DNA from: JARDZU01 sp050741975
GTDB lineage: Bacteria; Actinomycetota; Acidimicrobiia; Spongiisociales; ZC4RG35
Assembly (NCBI GenBank): GCA_050741975.1
Contig: JBOGET010000077.1
Location: 6,244 to 70,243, forward strand
Direction: 5' to 3'
Length of the DNA stretch: 64,000 nucleotides
The notes beneath the pieces are model-generated. The model did not search any database. It saw nothing but the letters and a program-made list of their open reading frames with translations, and was not told the origin of the DNA. The position numbers and the translations under genes are program-made. Of the stretch, positions 45,682-54,041 are shown piece by piece (the stretch's first letter is position 1; every line of letters starts with the position of its first letter).

Positions 45682-45709
45682 ATGGGCCCCGTCGGTTGAC
45701 GGGGCCCAT
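45682..45709 (-). terminator. Intrinsic terminator of hup
   Basis: A perfect 12-bp inverted repeat ATGGGCCCCGTC / GACGGGGCCCAT with a 4-nt loop lies 20 nt past the hup stop and is followed on the minus strand by TTACTTTG. It insulates the HU gene from GDPD. Confidence 0.75.
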
Positions 45710-45729
45710 CGAATCCCGGTAAGGGCTCG

Positions 45730-46023
45730 TTACTCGGCGACGCGGTCCTTCAGGCCCTTTGAAGCTGAGAAATGGGCGTACCTCTTCGCTGCGATCGTGA
45801 TGGTCTCCCCGGTGGCCGGGTTCCGACCCAGACGGGCAGAACGCTGCTTGGTGGCGAAGTTGCCAAACCCGGTGATGTTCACTTTGCGGCCGGCATCCAG
45901 CTCCACGGCGAGGATTCCCTCGCCAGGCTTCGTGGAGAAAATGATGTCGATGATCTCCGCAGCCTTGCCTTTGGAGATGTCCGCCTTGCTGGCGAGCTTG
46001 TCCGCCATCTCGGACTTGTTCAC
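45730..46023 (-). CDS. hup: HU-family nucleoid protein
   Basis: 97 aa from GTG 46023, chosen for the AAGGAGG site 5-6 nt upstream. NKSEMADKLASKADISKGKA, the beta-arm region KVNITGFGNFATKQRSARLG and RNPATGETITIAA identify HU. There is no Lys/Ala-rich C-terminal tail as in mycobacterial HupB. It is followed by a strong terminator and is divergent from the enoyl-CoA hydratase gene. Confidence 0.97.
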   Translation of the reverse strand: MNKSEMADKLASKADISKGKAAEIIDIIFSTKPGEGILAVELDAGRKVNITGFGNFATKQRSARLGRNPATGETITIAAKRYAHFSASKGLKDRVAE

Positions 46024-46148
46024 GGCCCCTCCTTGTGGGTCGACGATTGGCGCCGTCACAATTGCGACGATGCCGGTTAACGATAGGCGAAAAGGCCAGC
46101 ATTGCTTGGCTTTCTCGGCTGGTTAGCCTTCGCCCGCCGAGGAGGAGA

Positions 46149-46925
46149 ATGAGCGTCGATTATGTCATCGAGGGTGATGTCGCCGTCGTCACCCTCAATC
46201 GCCCCGACCGGTACAACGCCATCGAGGCCTCTCTGAGCGACGGTCTGAGCCGATCCTTGGCCCGTGCAGGCAAGGAGAGCAGGGCGGCAGTCCTCACCGG
46301 AGCCGGCAGGGCCTTCTGCTCCGGAGCCGACCTCAACGACCTGAGGGCCGACTACGAGACGGGTTCGGGGCCCGACCTCGCCGGGCTGCTCGAGCAGGTG
46401 TTCCATCCTGCCCTCCATTCGATCCTCGAGTGCGAGGTGCCCGTGATCGGTGCCATCAACGGCGTGGCGGCCGGAGCCGGGCTCGGTCTGGCCCTGGCCT
46501 GTGACCTGCGGATCATGTCCGAAGACGCCTTCCTCACCTCCGCCTTCACCGCCATCGGGCTCGTCCCCGATTCGGGGACGAGCTGGTGGCTGGCCCATCA
46601 TCTGGGTGTCTCCCGTGCCCTGGAGCTGGCCCTGACCAACCGCCGGGTGCCGGCGGAGGAGGCACACGAGCTGGGGTTGTGCCTCGACGTGGTCCCCGGG
46701 GCCGACCTGCTCGATCGGGCGAGGGAGGTGGCCGAACAGTTGGCCGACCTCGTCCCCGATTCCTTGGTCAACACCCGACGTCTGGTCCGGGAGGCATCAG
46801 GGTCTTCTCTCGAAGAAGCGATGCGTGCGGAGCAAACCGAGCAAGGTCGTCTCGGCAAGACCCCTGAGCATCACGAGGGGGTCATGGCGTTCCTGGAGAA
46901 GCGAGAGCCCGACTTCAGAGTTTGA
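46149..46925 (+). CDS. Enoyl-CoA hydratase/isomerase family protein
   Basis: 258 aa crotonase-fold enzyme from ATG 46149 (GGAGGA upstream). Oxyanion-hole motifs are LTGAGRAFCSGADLNDL and NGVAAGAGLGLALACDLRI. The second catalytic Glu position reads FTAIGLVPDSGTSWWLAHHL, with Asp in place of the hydratase Glu, as in isomerase-type members, so the exact reaction is uncertain. The stop codon is within repeat R3a. Confidence 0.93.
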   Translation: MSVDYVIEGDVAVVTLNRPDRYNAIEASLSDGLSRSLARAGKESRAAVLTGAGRAFCSGADLNDLRADYETGSGPDLAGLLEQVFHPALHSILECEVPVIGAINGVAAGAGLGLALACDLRIMSEDAFLTSAFTAIGLVPDSGTSWWLAHHLGVSRALELALTNRRVPAEEAHELGLCLDVVPGADLLDRAREVAEQLADLVPDSLVNTRRLVREASGSSLEEAMRAEQTEQGRLGKTPEHHEGVMAFLEKREPDFRV

Positions 46926-47033
46926 TTGCCGGCCGACTCTGCCCGAAACCAACCCTCAGCCGGTCACCGTGCTCGGTGTTCGCGATCTTGCTGTCTCGGG
47001 CAAGCAGACGCCGGTCGGCCGGGGCTGCCGCCG
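46921..47033. repeat. Intergenic repeat, CGGGCAA family copy R3a
   Basis: Begins TTTGATTGCCGGCCGACTCT at the hydratase stop and ends CGGGCAAGCAGACGCCGGTC followed by GGCCGGGGCTGCCGCC. The inner part, GGTCACCGTGCTCGGTGTTC followed by GCGATCTTGC, is repeated almost exactly in R3b. Confidence 0.8.
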
Positions 47034-47044
47034 CGTGGAGCGGT

Positions 47045-47147
47045 GGTCCGACTTTGCCCGAGACCAACTGATTGCCGGTCACCGTGCCCGGTGTTCGCGA
47101 TCTTGCAGTCTCGGGCAAGCAGATGCCGGTCGGCCGGGGCTGCCGCC
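47045..47147. repeat. Intergenic repeat, CGGGCAA family copy R3b
   Basis: Tandem copy of R3a in the same orientation: GTCCGACTTTGCCCGAGACC followed by AACTGATTGCC, then GGTCACCGTGCCCGGTGTTC and CGGGCAAGCAGATGCCGGTC. Together R3a and R3b fill the 252-bp gap between the convergent hydratase and FMN reductase genes. Confidence 0.8.
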
Positions 47148-47177
47148 ACCTGGCCAGGCTCATCGAATCACGACCCA

Positions 47178-47771
47178 CTACCGGCCGAGACCAGAGCCCG
47201 TCGCCACATGGGAACCGATCCAATCGGCGAAGGCGGCCACCACCGATTCCAGCCGTTCGAGTGTGTCCGGGTCGTTGATCTCGCCCCTCGCATCCAGGAT
47301 CGTCTCCACATTGGGGATGAACAGGGTGGGGGCAGGCATGACCACGGCCTGCACCGAGAGCAACATCTGCCGCAACAGAGTCTGGGCAATTCGCGTCCCC
47401 CAGGGGCCGGTGGAGGCGCCGATGACGGCGACCGGGCGACCCGACAATCCTTCGCCACGGGAGAGCCAGTCGATCATGTTCTTGACCACGCCCGGCACGG
47501 ACTGGTTGTACTCGGGGGTAGCGATGAGGAGACCATCCGAGCCGAGTACCTCCTGTCGGAGCCGCACGACCCCGGCCGGTTCCTGTCCGTCGCCCTCCAG
47601 ATCCTCATTGAATACCGGCACCATCTCCAGCCCGTCGAATACATCGATGGTGGCCGACTCGGGGGCGAGCAGGGAGGCGGCTCGCAGCAGGGCCTTGTTG
47701 TGCGATTGGCGTCTCAGACTGCCGGCGAGGGCAAGGATGCGCCGCGGGGAGTCCACGATCAAAGTCGGCAC
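47178..47771 (-). CDS. NAD(P)H-dependent FMN reductase (SsuE/ArsH-like flavodoxin fold)
   Basis: 197 aa, start GTG 47771. The FMN phosphate loop is ALAGSLRRQSHNKALLRAA, then LIATPEYNQSVPGVVKNMID and ASTGPWGTRIAQTLLRQML, the standard motifs of chromate/quinone reductases. Divergent from a MarR gene with a shared control region, suggesting induction by an electrophile or quinone. Confidence 0.94.
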   Translation of the reverse strand: MPTLIVDSPRRILALAGSLRRQSHNKALLRAASLLAPESATIDVFDGLEMVPVFNEDLEGDGQEPAGVVRLRQEVLGSDGLLIATPEYNQSVPGVVKNMIDWLSRGEGLSGRPVAVIGASTGPWGTRIAQTLLRQMLLSVQAVVMPAPTLFIPNVETILDARGEINDPDTLERLESVVAAFADWIGSHVATGSGLGR

Positions 47772-47811
47772 CTCGTTCCGTTGGGTGGCTTCAACATCGG
47801 GCTCCTTTTAT

Positions 47812-47846
47812 TTGACGCATCATATGATCGTTACATGACACGTCAA
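47812..47846. promoter_or_regulatory. Divergent promoter/operator between FMN reductase and marR
   Basis: TTGACG (47812-47817) and CGTCAA (47841-47846) flank the palindrome ATCATATGAT (47819-47828). On the minus strand TTGACG (47846-47841) and TATGAT (47824-47819), 16 bp apart, form a good promoter for the reductase. A MarR dimer on the palindrome would cover that -10 box. Confidence 0.55.
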
Positions 47847-47871
47847 CTTCTCGAGGTATGCTGCTATTCCC

Positions 47872-48330
47872 ATGACTTCGAAATGGCTCGATGCGCCCGA
47901 AGAGCGGGCATGGCGGGCGTACCGCCGCATGTTCACCCTTCTCGAGTCACGGCTGAGTCGCGAGCTCGCCGAGGAGACCGGTTTGTCCAACGCCGACTAC
48001 ACCGTGCTCTCGAACCTGGTGGAGGTGGAGGACAGACGTTGGCGGATCACCGCCCTCGCCGATTACATGCAGTGGTCACAAAGCCGTCTGTCGCACCAGC
48101 TCAGCCGGATGGAAGAGCGGGGACTAGTGAGACGAGAACGGGCCGTGGGGGATGCCAGGGGAGCGTACGTGGTGCTGACCAAAAGCGGTCTCCGAGCTAT
48201 CGCCAAGGCGACACCGACCCATCTCTCCGGCGTCCGAAGACACATGATCGATCTGCTGAACCGTGAGCAGTTGGAGACCTTGGGAGACATCGGCGAGAGG
48301 GTGGTCACCCACCTCTCCGACAGCAGCTAG
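47872..48330 (+). CDS. MarR-family transcriptional regulator
   Basis: 152 aa. Winged-helix region: RITALADYMQWSQSRLSHQL, SRMEERGLVRRERAVGDARG and AYVVLTKSGLRAIAKA. Helical dimerisation regions flank it. Divergent from the FMN reductase, which it probably represses along with itself. Ligand unknown. Confidence 0.95.
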   Translation: MTSKWLDAPEERAWRAYRRMFTLLESRLSRELAEETGLSNADYTVLSNLVEVEDRRWRITALADYMQWSQSRLSHQLSRMEERGLVRRERAVGDARGAYVVLTKSGLRAIAKATPTHLSGVRRHMIDLLNREQLETLGDIGERVVTHLSDSS

Positions 48331-48348
48331 AGATCAGTCAGACAGTCG

Positions 48349-48424
48349 CTTGGCCTCGGACAAAGTCGGCCGGCAAACAGCGCCGGCCGACCGGGCGCCT
48401 GTTTGCCCGATACTGCAATCAAAC
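48349..48424. repeat. Intergenic repeat, CGGGCAA family copy R4 (rearranged)
   Basis: Inverted and shortened: TTGGCCTCGGACAAAGTCGG then CCGGCAAACAGCGCCGGCCG, GCGCCTGTTTGCCCGATACT and GCAATCAAAC. Contains the same end sequences as R1-R3 but joined more closely, making a strong foldback. It separates convergent marR and the DUF3237 gene. Confidence 0.7.
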
Positions 48425-48430
48425 CCCTCA

Positions 48431-48838
48431 TCACGGCTTCAGCAAATAGATCTCGACGGCCAGCTTGCCGGCCTCACCGTGGCCGACGGCGACCCCGACC
48501 TCGTTGTTGAGCCAGGCCAGATCCTCATTGCCGGTCTGGAAGGTGAGCAATTCACGGGCATCGGCGGATTGATCCGGGTTCACGATGGAGACCCCGTTCC
48601 CCCGATAGGCAACCGTCTCCCGCTTCTCGCCAACCGTTACGCGAAGGTCGAGATCCATGTTCCCGTCGGATCGAACAGTGACGTAGTCGACGCCCTTGAC
48701 CGGGCGCTCTCCCTCCCAGTGGGGACTGGTGGCGGTCCCCTCGAAGGGGAAGTCGATGCGCATTCCCAGCGGGGTGTCGCCGATGATCCTCCTCCCCATG
48801 TCGCCATTGATCGTGCAGAACTTCTCCAATGAGGGCAT
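48431..48838 (-). CDS. DUF3237-family protein
   Basis: 135 aa from ATG 48838 (AGGAG about 10 nt upstream). The pattern is a small beta-barrel: GRRIIGDTPLGMRIDFPFEG, VKGVDYVTVRSDGNMDLDLR and VAYRGNGVSIVNPD, as in DUF3237 proteins of unknown role. A longer frame to 49384 runs through the PRTase gene out of frame and is rejected. Confidence 0.85.
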   Translation of the reverse strand: MPSLEKFCTINGDMGRRIIGDTPLGMRIDFPFEGTATSPHWEGERPVKGVDYVTVRSDGNMDLDLRVTVGEKRETVAYRGNGVSIVNPDQSADARELLTFQTGNEDLAWLNNEVGVAVGHGEAGKLAVEIYLLKP

Positions 48839-48873
48839 GCGCCGTCCACTCCTGACTCGGTGTGACCGAGACG

Positions 48874-49521
48874 CTACTGGTCGCGGGTTCGTCTCGACCG
48901 CTGGAGGAGGTCGACCACTTCGGTGTCCGAGGTCGGGGAGAAGTCGTTGTACCAGGCGCCCACCGCCATGAATCTTCTCGGCTGCTCCAGAACGATCAGG
49001 CGATCGGTTGCCCTCTGCATGATCGGAACGACATCGGAAGGGGCGACAGGGACAGCCAGCCAGACCCTCAGTGCCTGTCTCGCCCGCAGTGCTTGGATTG
49101 CGGCCAGGGCGGTCGAGCCGGTGGCCAGCCCGTCGTCGACTATCACCACGGTGCGTCCCGCGGGGTCGATGGCCGGGGCCGCCGTCCGATAGCGGTCGAG
49201 ACGAGTGTCGAGCTCGACTTTCTCCGTCTCGGCGCGGGCCCGGAAGGTCGACTCGTCGATCCCGACCGTGTCGATGATCTCCTGGTTCCTGATCACCACT
49301 CCCCCTTCGGCGACCGCACCCATTGCCAGTTCGGGGTGAAAGGGCACCCCGATCTTGCGCACCACGACCACGTCGAGCTCGCACCCCAGGGCTTGGGCCA
49401 CCTCGTAGCCGACGGGGACCCCGCCGCGGGGAAGGGCGGCGACCAAGGGATGCTGCGGATCGTATGCCGCCACCGCCCGGCCCAGTCGGGCTCCGGCCTC
49501 GTGACGATCCGCAAACCTCAT
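48874..49521 (-). CDS. Phosphoribosyltransferase-domain protein
   Basis: 215 aa. N-terminal VAALPRGGVPVGYEVAQALG and the PRPP loop TVVIVDDGLATGSTALAAI mark a type I PRTase fold of the group often annotated as putative phosphoribosyltransferases (some act as phospho-ribosyl hydrolases or regulators). The substrate base is not predictable. It is 35 nt upstream of the DUF3237 gene and 4 nt downstream of the APH-like gene. Confidence 0.92.
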   Translation of the reverse strand: MRFADRHEAGARLGRAVAAYDPQHPLVAALPRGGVPVGYEVAQALGCELDVVVVRKIGVPFHPELAMGAVAEGGVVIRNQEIIDTVGIDESTFRARAETEKVELDTRLDRYRTAAPAIDPAGRTVVIVDDGLATGSTALAAIQALRARQALRVWLAVPVAPSDVVPIMQRATDRLIVLEQPRRFMAVGAWYNDFSPTSDTEVVDLLQRSRRTRDQ

Positions 49522-49525
49522 CGGC

Positions 49526-50512
49526 TCAGCCGTAATGATCCACGTATCGCCGCAGCCAGGGCGTCACCTGGGCCAGATACTCCTCGGCCTCTCCCATCGG
49601 CAGGGTGCGGGCCGCATAGTTCATGAGCAAGATCTGGCGGGCGGCGTGAAAACCGTCGAGCTGCTCGTCGTCCTCGATGGGCCAGGGTGCGATCTCCTCG
49701 AAACCTTGACGGTAGGCGCGTCGGATCTCGGCACGTCGCAGGCTGGCCCGCGATGAGTAGAGACACACCGACACATCCTGGGCAGGGGTGGCGATCATCA
49801 CGTCCTCGAAGTCGAAGGCGTGCAGGCGGGAGCGGATCAGATGGACATTCCACTCATGGAGGTCGCCGTGGACCACGTGGGGGAAATCCGTGGCCCAGGC
49901 GTTCTTGATTATCCGCTCCGAGAGCTCCGAGGCCTGGCTGATTGTCCTGCGCCGATGCGAGTCGAAGAGATGGTCGAATCTCGAGTCTTCGATGATCACA
50001 GGCTCGTGCTCGGTGTCGTAGTAGAAGATCTGGTCCCAGCGCCGCATCCCGTCCGGGTTGGGGGCCTGCCAGGTGCGCCCGTGCTCCTGTAGCGAGGCGC
50101 TCACTCGACCCAGCAGTCGGTAACCAAACGTGCCCGCCCCGTCGGTGAGCGGGGCACCCGGGACCCAGCTGAATAGGACGCAAGGTCTGGTCTTGTCCGA
50201 GTCGGGCTCCTTGGCATCGACGATGAGGGTCCCGTAGGCGGTGGGGATCGGCGCGACGATCTCGAGATCGGTGTCCCGGTTCAGGGCGGCCAGCCAGGCA
50301 ACCTCGTATGGAATGTTGGATCGGGAGTTGGCCTGAGAGCTGCCCACCCGCAACACGCATTGGAAACCGTCGGAGGTGACGACCCGATACATCACGTTGG
50401 AGTGCGTAGCCAGGTGCTCCAACTCCTTCACCTCGAACGGATAGTGCTCGAGCGCGGCTTGAGCCAGCGGCAGCAATCGAGCCGCCTCATGGCCGATTCG
50501 GTGAAGATCCAT
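49526..50512 (-). CDS. Aminoglycoside-phosphotransferase-fold kinase
   Basis: 328 aa from ATG 50512, with GGAGG very close upstream. N-lobe region VMYRVVTSDGFQCVLRVGS, catalytic loop HVVHGDLHEWNV and metal-binding DFEDVMIA are the APH/choline-kinase motifs. Likely phosphorylates a small alcohol or sugar; no evidence for antibiotic resistance. Forms a short operon with PRTase and DUF3237. Confidence 0.92.
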   Translation of the reverse strand: MDLHRIGHEAARLLPLAQAALEHYPFEVKELEHLATHSNVMYRVVTSDGFQCVLRVGSSQANSRSNIPYEVAWLAALNRDTDLEIVAPIPTAYGTLIVDAKEPDSDKTRPCVLFSWVPGAPLTDGAGTFGYRLLGRVSASLQEHGRTWQAPNPDGMRRWDQIFYYDTEHEPVIIEDSRFDHLFDSHRRRTISQASELSERIIKNAWATDFPHVVHGDLHEWNVHLIRSRLHAFDFEDVMIATPAQDVSVCLYSSRASLRRAEIRRAYRQGFEEIAPWPIEDDEQLDGFHAARQILLMNYAARTLPMGEAEEYLAQVTPWLRRYVDHYG

Positions 50513-50668
50513 TCCCTCCGGAGCCCTCCGTGACCCAAGGGGGGCCCTGTGCCCTCCCCCACGGCAACATTGTGGTCGCTGCGAGGGCGAGTCTCCAGTG
50601 GTCTTCCGCCCTAATTGCTTCCGGGTCGGGACGTGCGTGGATATTCCCCCCAAGAGAGCCCATATCGG

Positions 50669-51757
50669 TCACGGACCGGAAAGCACCCCGTCGAGAGCCT
50701 CGAGAAACCGCCTGTTCTCGGTACCGTTGCCGATGGTCACCCGCACCCATCCACCCGACATCGGGCGCACGATGACACCTCGCCCGGTAAACCGATCCGC
50801 CGCTTCGTCGTCAGGCATCTCGAGCTTGAAATAGACGAAGTTGGCATGACTCTCGGTGTGGGGCAGAGACCTCTCGGCCAGGGCTCCCAGCAACCGGTGA
50901 CGTGCCGCCTCATTTGCCTTGACCCGCCGCTCGAGCTCGGCACGGTCTCTCAGGGAGGCAGCCGCCGCCACCTGGGCGATCTGGGTCACGGTGAACGGGG
51001 CTTGAGCCTTTCGCAGCTCGACGATCGTCTCCGGCCGGCCCACGCCGTACCCGACCCGATGGGCCGCAAGCGCGAAGATCTTCGAGAACGTCCTCAGCAC
51101 CAGAACGTTGGGACGGGCCAGGGCGTGGGGTATCGCCGTTGTATAGCCGTCGTCGGTCACGAAGTCGTGATACGCCTCGTCGATCACGATCAGCACCGAT
51201 TCGGGCACAGAGTCGATGAAACCGGTCATCGCCTCGGAGGAGACGATCGTCCCCGTCGGGTTGTTCGGGTTGCACAGATAGACGACGGTGGTGTCGTCGC
51301 GTAGTGCCCGGCTCATCGCCTCGAGGTCATGGACGTGCTCGGCATCGAGCGGGACCTCGATCGTCTCGCTCAAGGCCCAGCGGGAGGCGATCCGGTACAT
51401 GACGAAGGAAGGCCAGGCGTAGACGGCGCTGGTCCCCGGCCCGCCGACGGCGAGGGCGATGTGCCCAAGGAGCCCCACACTCCCGTTGCCGAACCAGAGA
51501 TGGTCGCCGGGCACCTCGAGCCATCGAGAAACGGCGGCTGTCAGCTCGACGTGGTCGGTGTCGGGGTACCGATTCGACTCGGCCAGGGCCCTGGCGGCGG
51601 TCTCGATCACCCCCGGGAAAGGGCCGTCGGGGCTCTCGTTAGAGGCGAGTTTGACTATTTCGTCGACCTCGATCCCGATCTCGGCTGCGACCTCGTCGAT
51701 CGACCGACCCGGAACATAGGGGCTGATGGCCGCGATGTCCGGCCGAAACCTGGGCAT
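50669..51757 (-). CDS. hisC: Histidinol-phosphate/aromatic aminotransferase family (HisC-like)
   Basis: PLP aminotransferase of fold type I, 362 aa from ATG 51757. LASNESPDGPFPGV, LCNPNNPTGTIVS, VLIVIDEAYHDF and the PLP-Lys region LRTFSKIFALAAHRVGYG are standard for HisC. No other his genes are nearby, so a role with aromatic amino acids is possible. TACCGT stands 7 nt before the ATG; longer frames run into the divergent E1 gene and are rejected. Confidence 0.92.
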   Translation of the reverse strand: MPRFRPDIAAISPYVPGRSIDEVAAEIGIEVDEIVKLASNESPDGPFPGVIETAARALAESNRYPDTDHVELTAAVSRWLEVPGDHLWFGNGSVGLLGHIALAVGGPGTSAVYAWPSFVMYRIASRWALSETIEVPLDAEHVHDLEAMSRALRDDTTVVYLCNPNNPTGTIVSSEAMTGFIDSVPESVLIVIDEAYHDFVTDDGYTTAIPHALARPNVLVLRTFSKIFALAAHRVGYGVGRPETIVELRKAQAPFTVTQIAQVAAAASLRDRAELERRVKANEAARHRLLGALAERSLPHTESHANFVYFKLEMPDDEAADRFTGRGVIVRPMSGGWVRVTIGNGTENRRFLEALDGVLSGP

Positions 51758-51764
51758 GAGATCA

Positions 51765-51770
51765 ACGGTA
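51765..51770 (-). promoter_or_regulatory. Predicted -10 box, hisC
   Basis: TACCGT with 7 bases to the ATG at 51757; same hexamer and distance as sigR. No ribosome site. Confidence 0.45.
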
Positions 51771-51872
51771 CTTGGTACTGCGGTCTTGGGCGCCGGAAGC
51801 CGCGTCGTGGTCCCCTGCCTCCGAGTGAAGGTCGGTCTCGGGCACTGTCGCCCGGCAAATAGACTGCGTATC

Positions 51873-54041
51873 GTGGCCTTGTACGACCGGTCGGTGACAG
51901 CACGCGAGGCAGGTCCCGGCCGAGGATTGGAGGCCCTGATCCCAAGCGAGAGCGAGATGCCCTCGAAGACAGACGCACTTCGGGTGATCGATCGCAAGGG
52001 TCATCTGGTGGGCGAGGACCCAGGTCTCGACCCCGAGCTCTACCAGCAGATGTACCGCAACATGGTCCTGTCCCGTGAGCTCGACCGGCGGATGCTCGCC
52101 CTGCAGCGTCAGGGTCGGATCGGGACCTATGCCATGCTCGAAGGCCAGGAGGCGGTCCAAATCGGCTCGGCCCTGGCCCTCGACCCCGACGACTTCGTCT
52201 TTCCCTCGTACAGGGAGCATGGTGTCCAGGTGACACGTGGCCTCCCCATCGAGGTGCTCCTTGCCTACTGGAAGGGACTCCCCAACGCCCGTTGGGACAT
52301 CGAGAAGTACCGAACCGCGGTCGTGACCGTCCCCATCGCCAGCCAGCTTCCCCATGCCGTCGGCTATTCCTACGTCACCAAGCTGCGCGGAGAGAGCACG
52401 GTCGCGGCCGTCTATTTCGGGGACGGAGCCACCTCCGAGGTCGACTTCCACTCCGGGATGAACTTCGCCGGTGTCTGGAAGACACCAACGGTGTTCATCT
52501 GCGCCAACAATCTCTATGCCATCTCCGTGCCCTATGAGAAGCAGACTGCTGCCGAGACCATCGCCCAAAAGGCGGAGGCATACGGCTTCGAGGGGATCCG
52601 CGTCGATGGGATGGACCCGATCGCCGTCTACCTGGCCACCCGACTGGCAGCGACCCGGGCCCGGGAGGGAAAAGGCCCGACTTTGATCGAGGCGATGACT
52701 TACCGCTATGGCCCCCACGCCACGGCCGATGACCCGACCCTCTACCGGACCCGGGCCGAGGAGGAGAGATGGCGCAAACGCGACCCGATCGAGAGATTGC
52801 GCCGTTTCCTCGAGGATCGAGGGGAATGGGACGTGGCGGTCGAGGAGAAGATGACGATGGAGACCTCCGATCTGGTCGCCGGGGCCATAGCCGACATCGA
52901 GGCTCGGCCACTACCCGGTCGGGACGATGCCATCCGCCACGGCTTCCACCGCATACCCGGCCACGTGGTGGAGCAGCTGCACGCCATGCAGCTCTCGCAC
53001 GGCGAGGAGACGACCCGATTCGACCTCGACGAGATGTGGGTGGTCGGGCACGATTCGCTCCCCGACGGCCCAACGCAATCGATGACGATGGCCGAGGCGA
53101 TCACTGCTGCCCTGGACCAGGCGATGAAGCGTGATCCGAGCGTGATCGTCCTCGGGGAGGACGTCGGGCTCAGCGGTGGTGTCTTCCGGGTGACCGAGGG
53201 CCTCCAGGCGAGCTACGGCGAAGCGAGGGTGATCGACACCCCCCTCAACGAGTCCGGCATCGTCGGCACCGCGGTGGGAATGGCCCTGGCCGGGGCCCGG
53301 CCCGTCGCCGAGATCCAGTTCGACGGATTCGTCTACCCCGCCTTCGATCAGATCGTCAGCCACTTGGGGCGCTTCCGCTTCCGTAGTCGGGGCAAGTCCG
53401 AGGTCCCGGTGGTGGTCCGTTTTCCCAACGGTGCCGGGATCGGGGCCCATGAGCATCATTGCGACTCGCCGGAGGCCTATTTCGTCCATGCCCCGGGACT
53501 GGTCGTGGTCTGTCCTTCGACACCGATCGAGGCCAAGGGCCTGCTCGCCGCCGCCCTCACCGGCCACGACCCGGTGATCTTCCTCGAGCCCAAGGTCCTG
53601 TACCGGGCCGTCCGCGATGAAGTCCCTGTCGACCATTACACCCTTCCCATCGGACGGGCCCGGGTGAGACGGGTGGGGAGCGATCTCACCCTGGTCACCT
53701 ACGGCGGGATGGTCCCCGTCGCTCTCGAAGCCGCCGAGGGGGTCGACGAGTCGGTGGAGGTGATCGATCTTCGCACCCTCTTTCCCTGGGACCGGGAGAC
53801 CGTCCTCGACTCGGTGAGGAAGACGGGCAGGCTCCTCCTGGTCCAAGAGCCTCAGGGCTCGGCCGGTGTGGCCGCCGAGGTGGCGGCCGTTGTGGCAGAA
53901 AAAGCCATGTACGACCTCCAGGGCCCCATCGTACGGGTCACCGGCTTCGACATCCCCTGGCCCCAGTTCGCGATCGAGACTCATGCCCTGATCGACGCAG
54001 CACGGGTGGTCGCCGGGATCAGGGAGGCGCTGGAAGGTTGA
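51873..54041 (+). CDS. Fused alpha-beta E1 of a 2-oxo-acid dehydrogenase complex
   Basis: Thiamine-diphosphate decarboxylase, 722 aa from GTG 51873 (a TAGACT box ends 7 nt upstream and the added codons have normal GC3); ATG 51957 is the alternative. The alpha part has MLEGQEAVQIG and the TPP motif YFGDGATSEVDF...ANN. The beta part starts about MTMAEAITAALDQAMKRDPS and has VLGEDVGLSGGVF and EIQFDGFVYPAFDQIVSHLG. Both halves are usually separate genes. No E2 or E3 is in the window. Substrate could be pyruvate or branched-chain 2-oxo acids. Confidence 0.94.
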   Translation: MALYDRSVTAREAGPGRGLEALIPSESEMPSKTDALRVIDRKGHLVGEDPGLDPELYQQMYRNMVLSRELDRRMLALQRQGRIGTYAMLEGQEAVQIGSALALDPDDFVFPSYREHGVQVTRGLPIEVLLAYWKGLPNARWDIEKYRTAVVTVPIASQLPHAVGYSYVTKLRGESTVAAVYFGDGATSEVDFHSGMNFAGVWKTPTVFICANNLYAISVPYEKQTAAETIAQKAEAYGFEGIRVDGMDPIAVYLATRLAATRAREGKGPTLIEAMTYRYGPHATADDPTLYRTRAEEERWRKRDPIERLRRFLEDRGEWDVAVEEKMTMETSDLVAGAIADIEARPLPGRDDAIRHGFHRIPGHVVEQLHAMQLSHGEETTRFDLDEMWVVGHDSLPDGPTQSMTMAEAITAALDQAMKRDPSVIVLGEDVGLSGGVFRVTEGLQASYGEARVIDTPLNESGIVGTAVGMALAGARPVAEIQFDGFVYPAFDQIVSHLGRFRFRSRGKSEVPVVVRFPNGAGIGAHEHHCDSPEAYFVHAPGLVVVCPSTPIEAKGLLAAALTGHDPVIFLEPKVLYRAVRDEVPVDHYTLPIGRARVRRVGSDLTLVTYGGMVPVALEAAEGVDESVEVIDLRTLFPWDRETVLDSVRKTGRLLLVQEPQGSAGVAAEVAAVVAEKAMYDLQGPIVRVTGFDIPWPQFAIETHALIDAARVVAGIREALEG

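Noticed and set aside
46921..47147. Direct repeats R3a/R3b as a possible CRISPR array
   Set aside because: Only two units of ~105 bp with no regular spacers, and no cas genes nearby.
49526..50512. Aminoglycoside resistance gene
   Set aside because: The fold motifs are shared by many kinases, the sequence does not look like a known resistance enzyme, and the context is metabolic.
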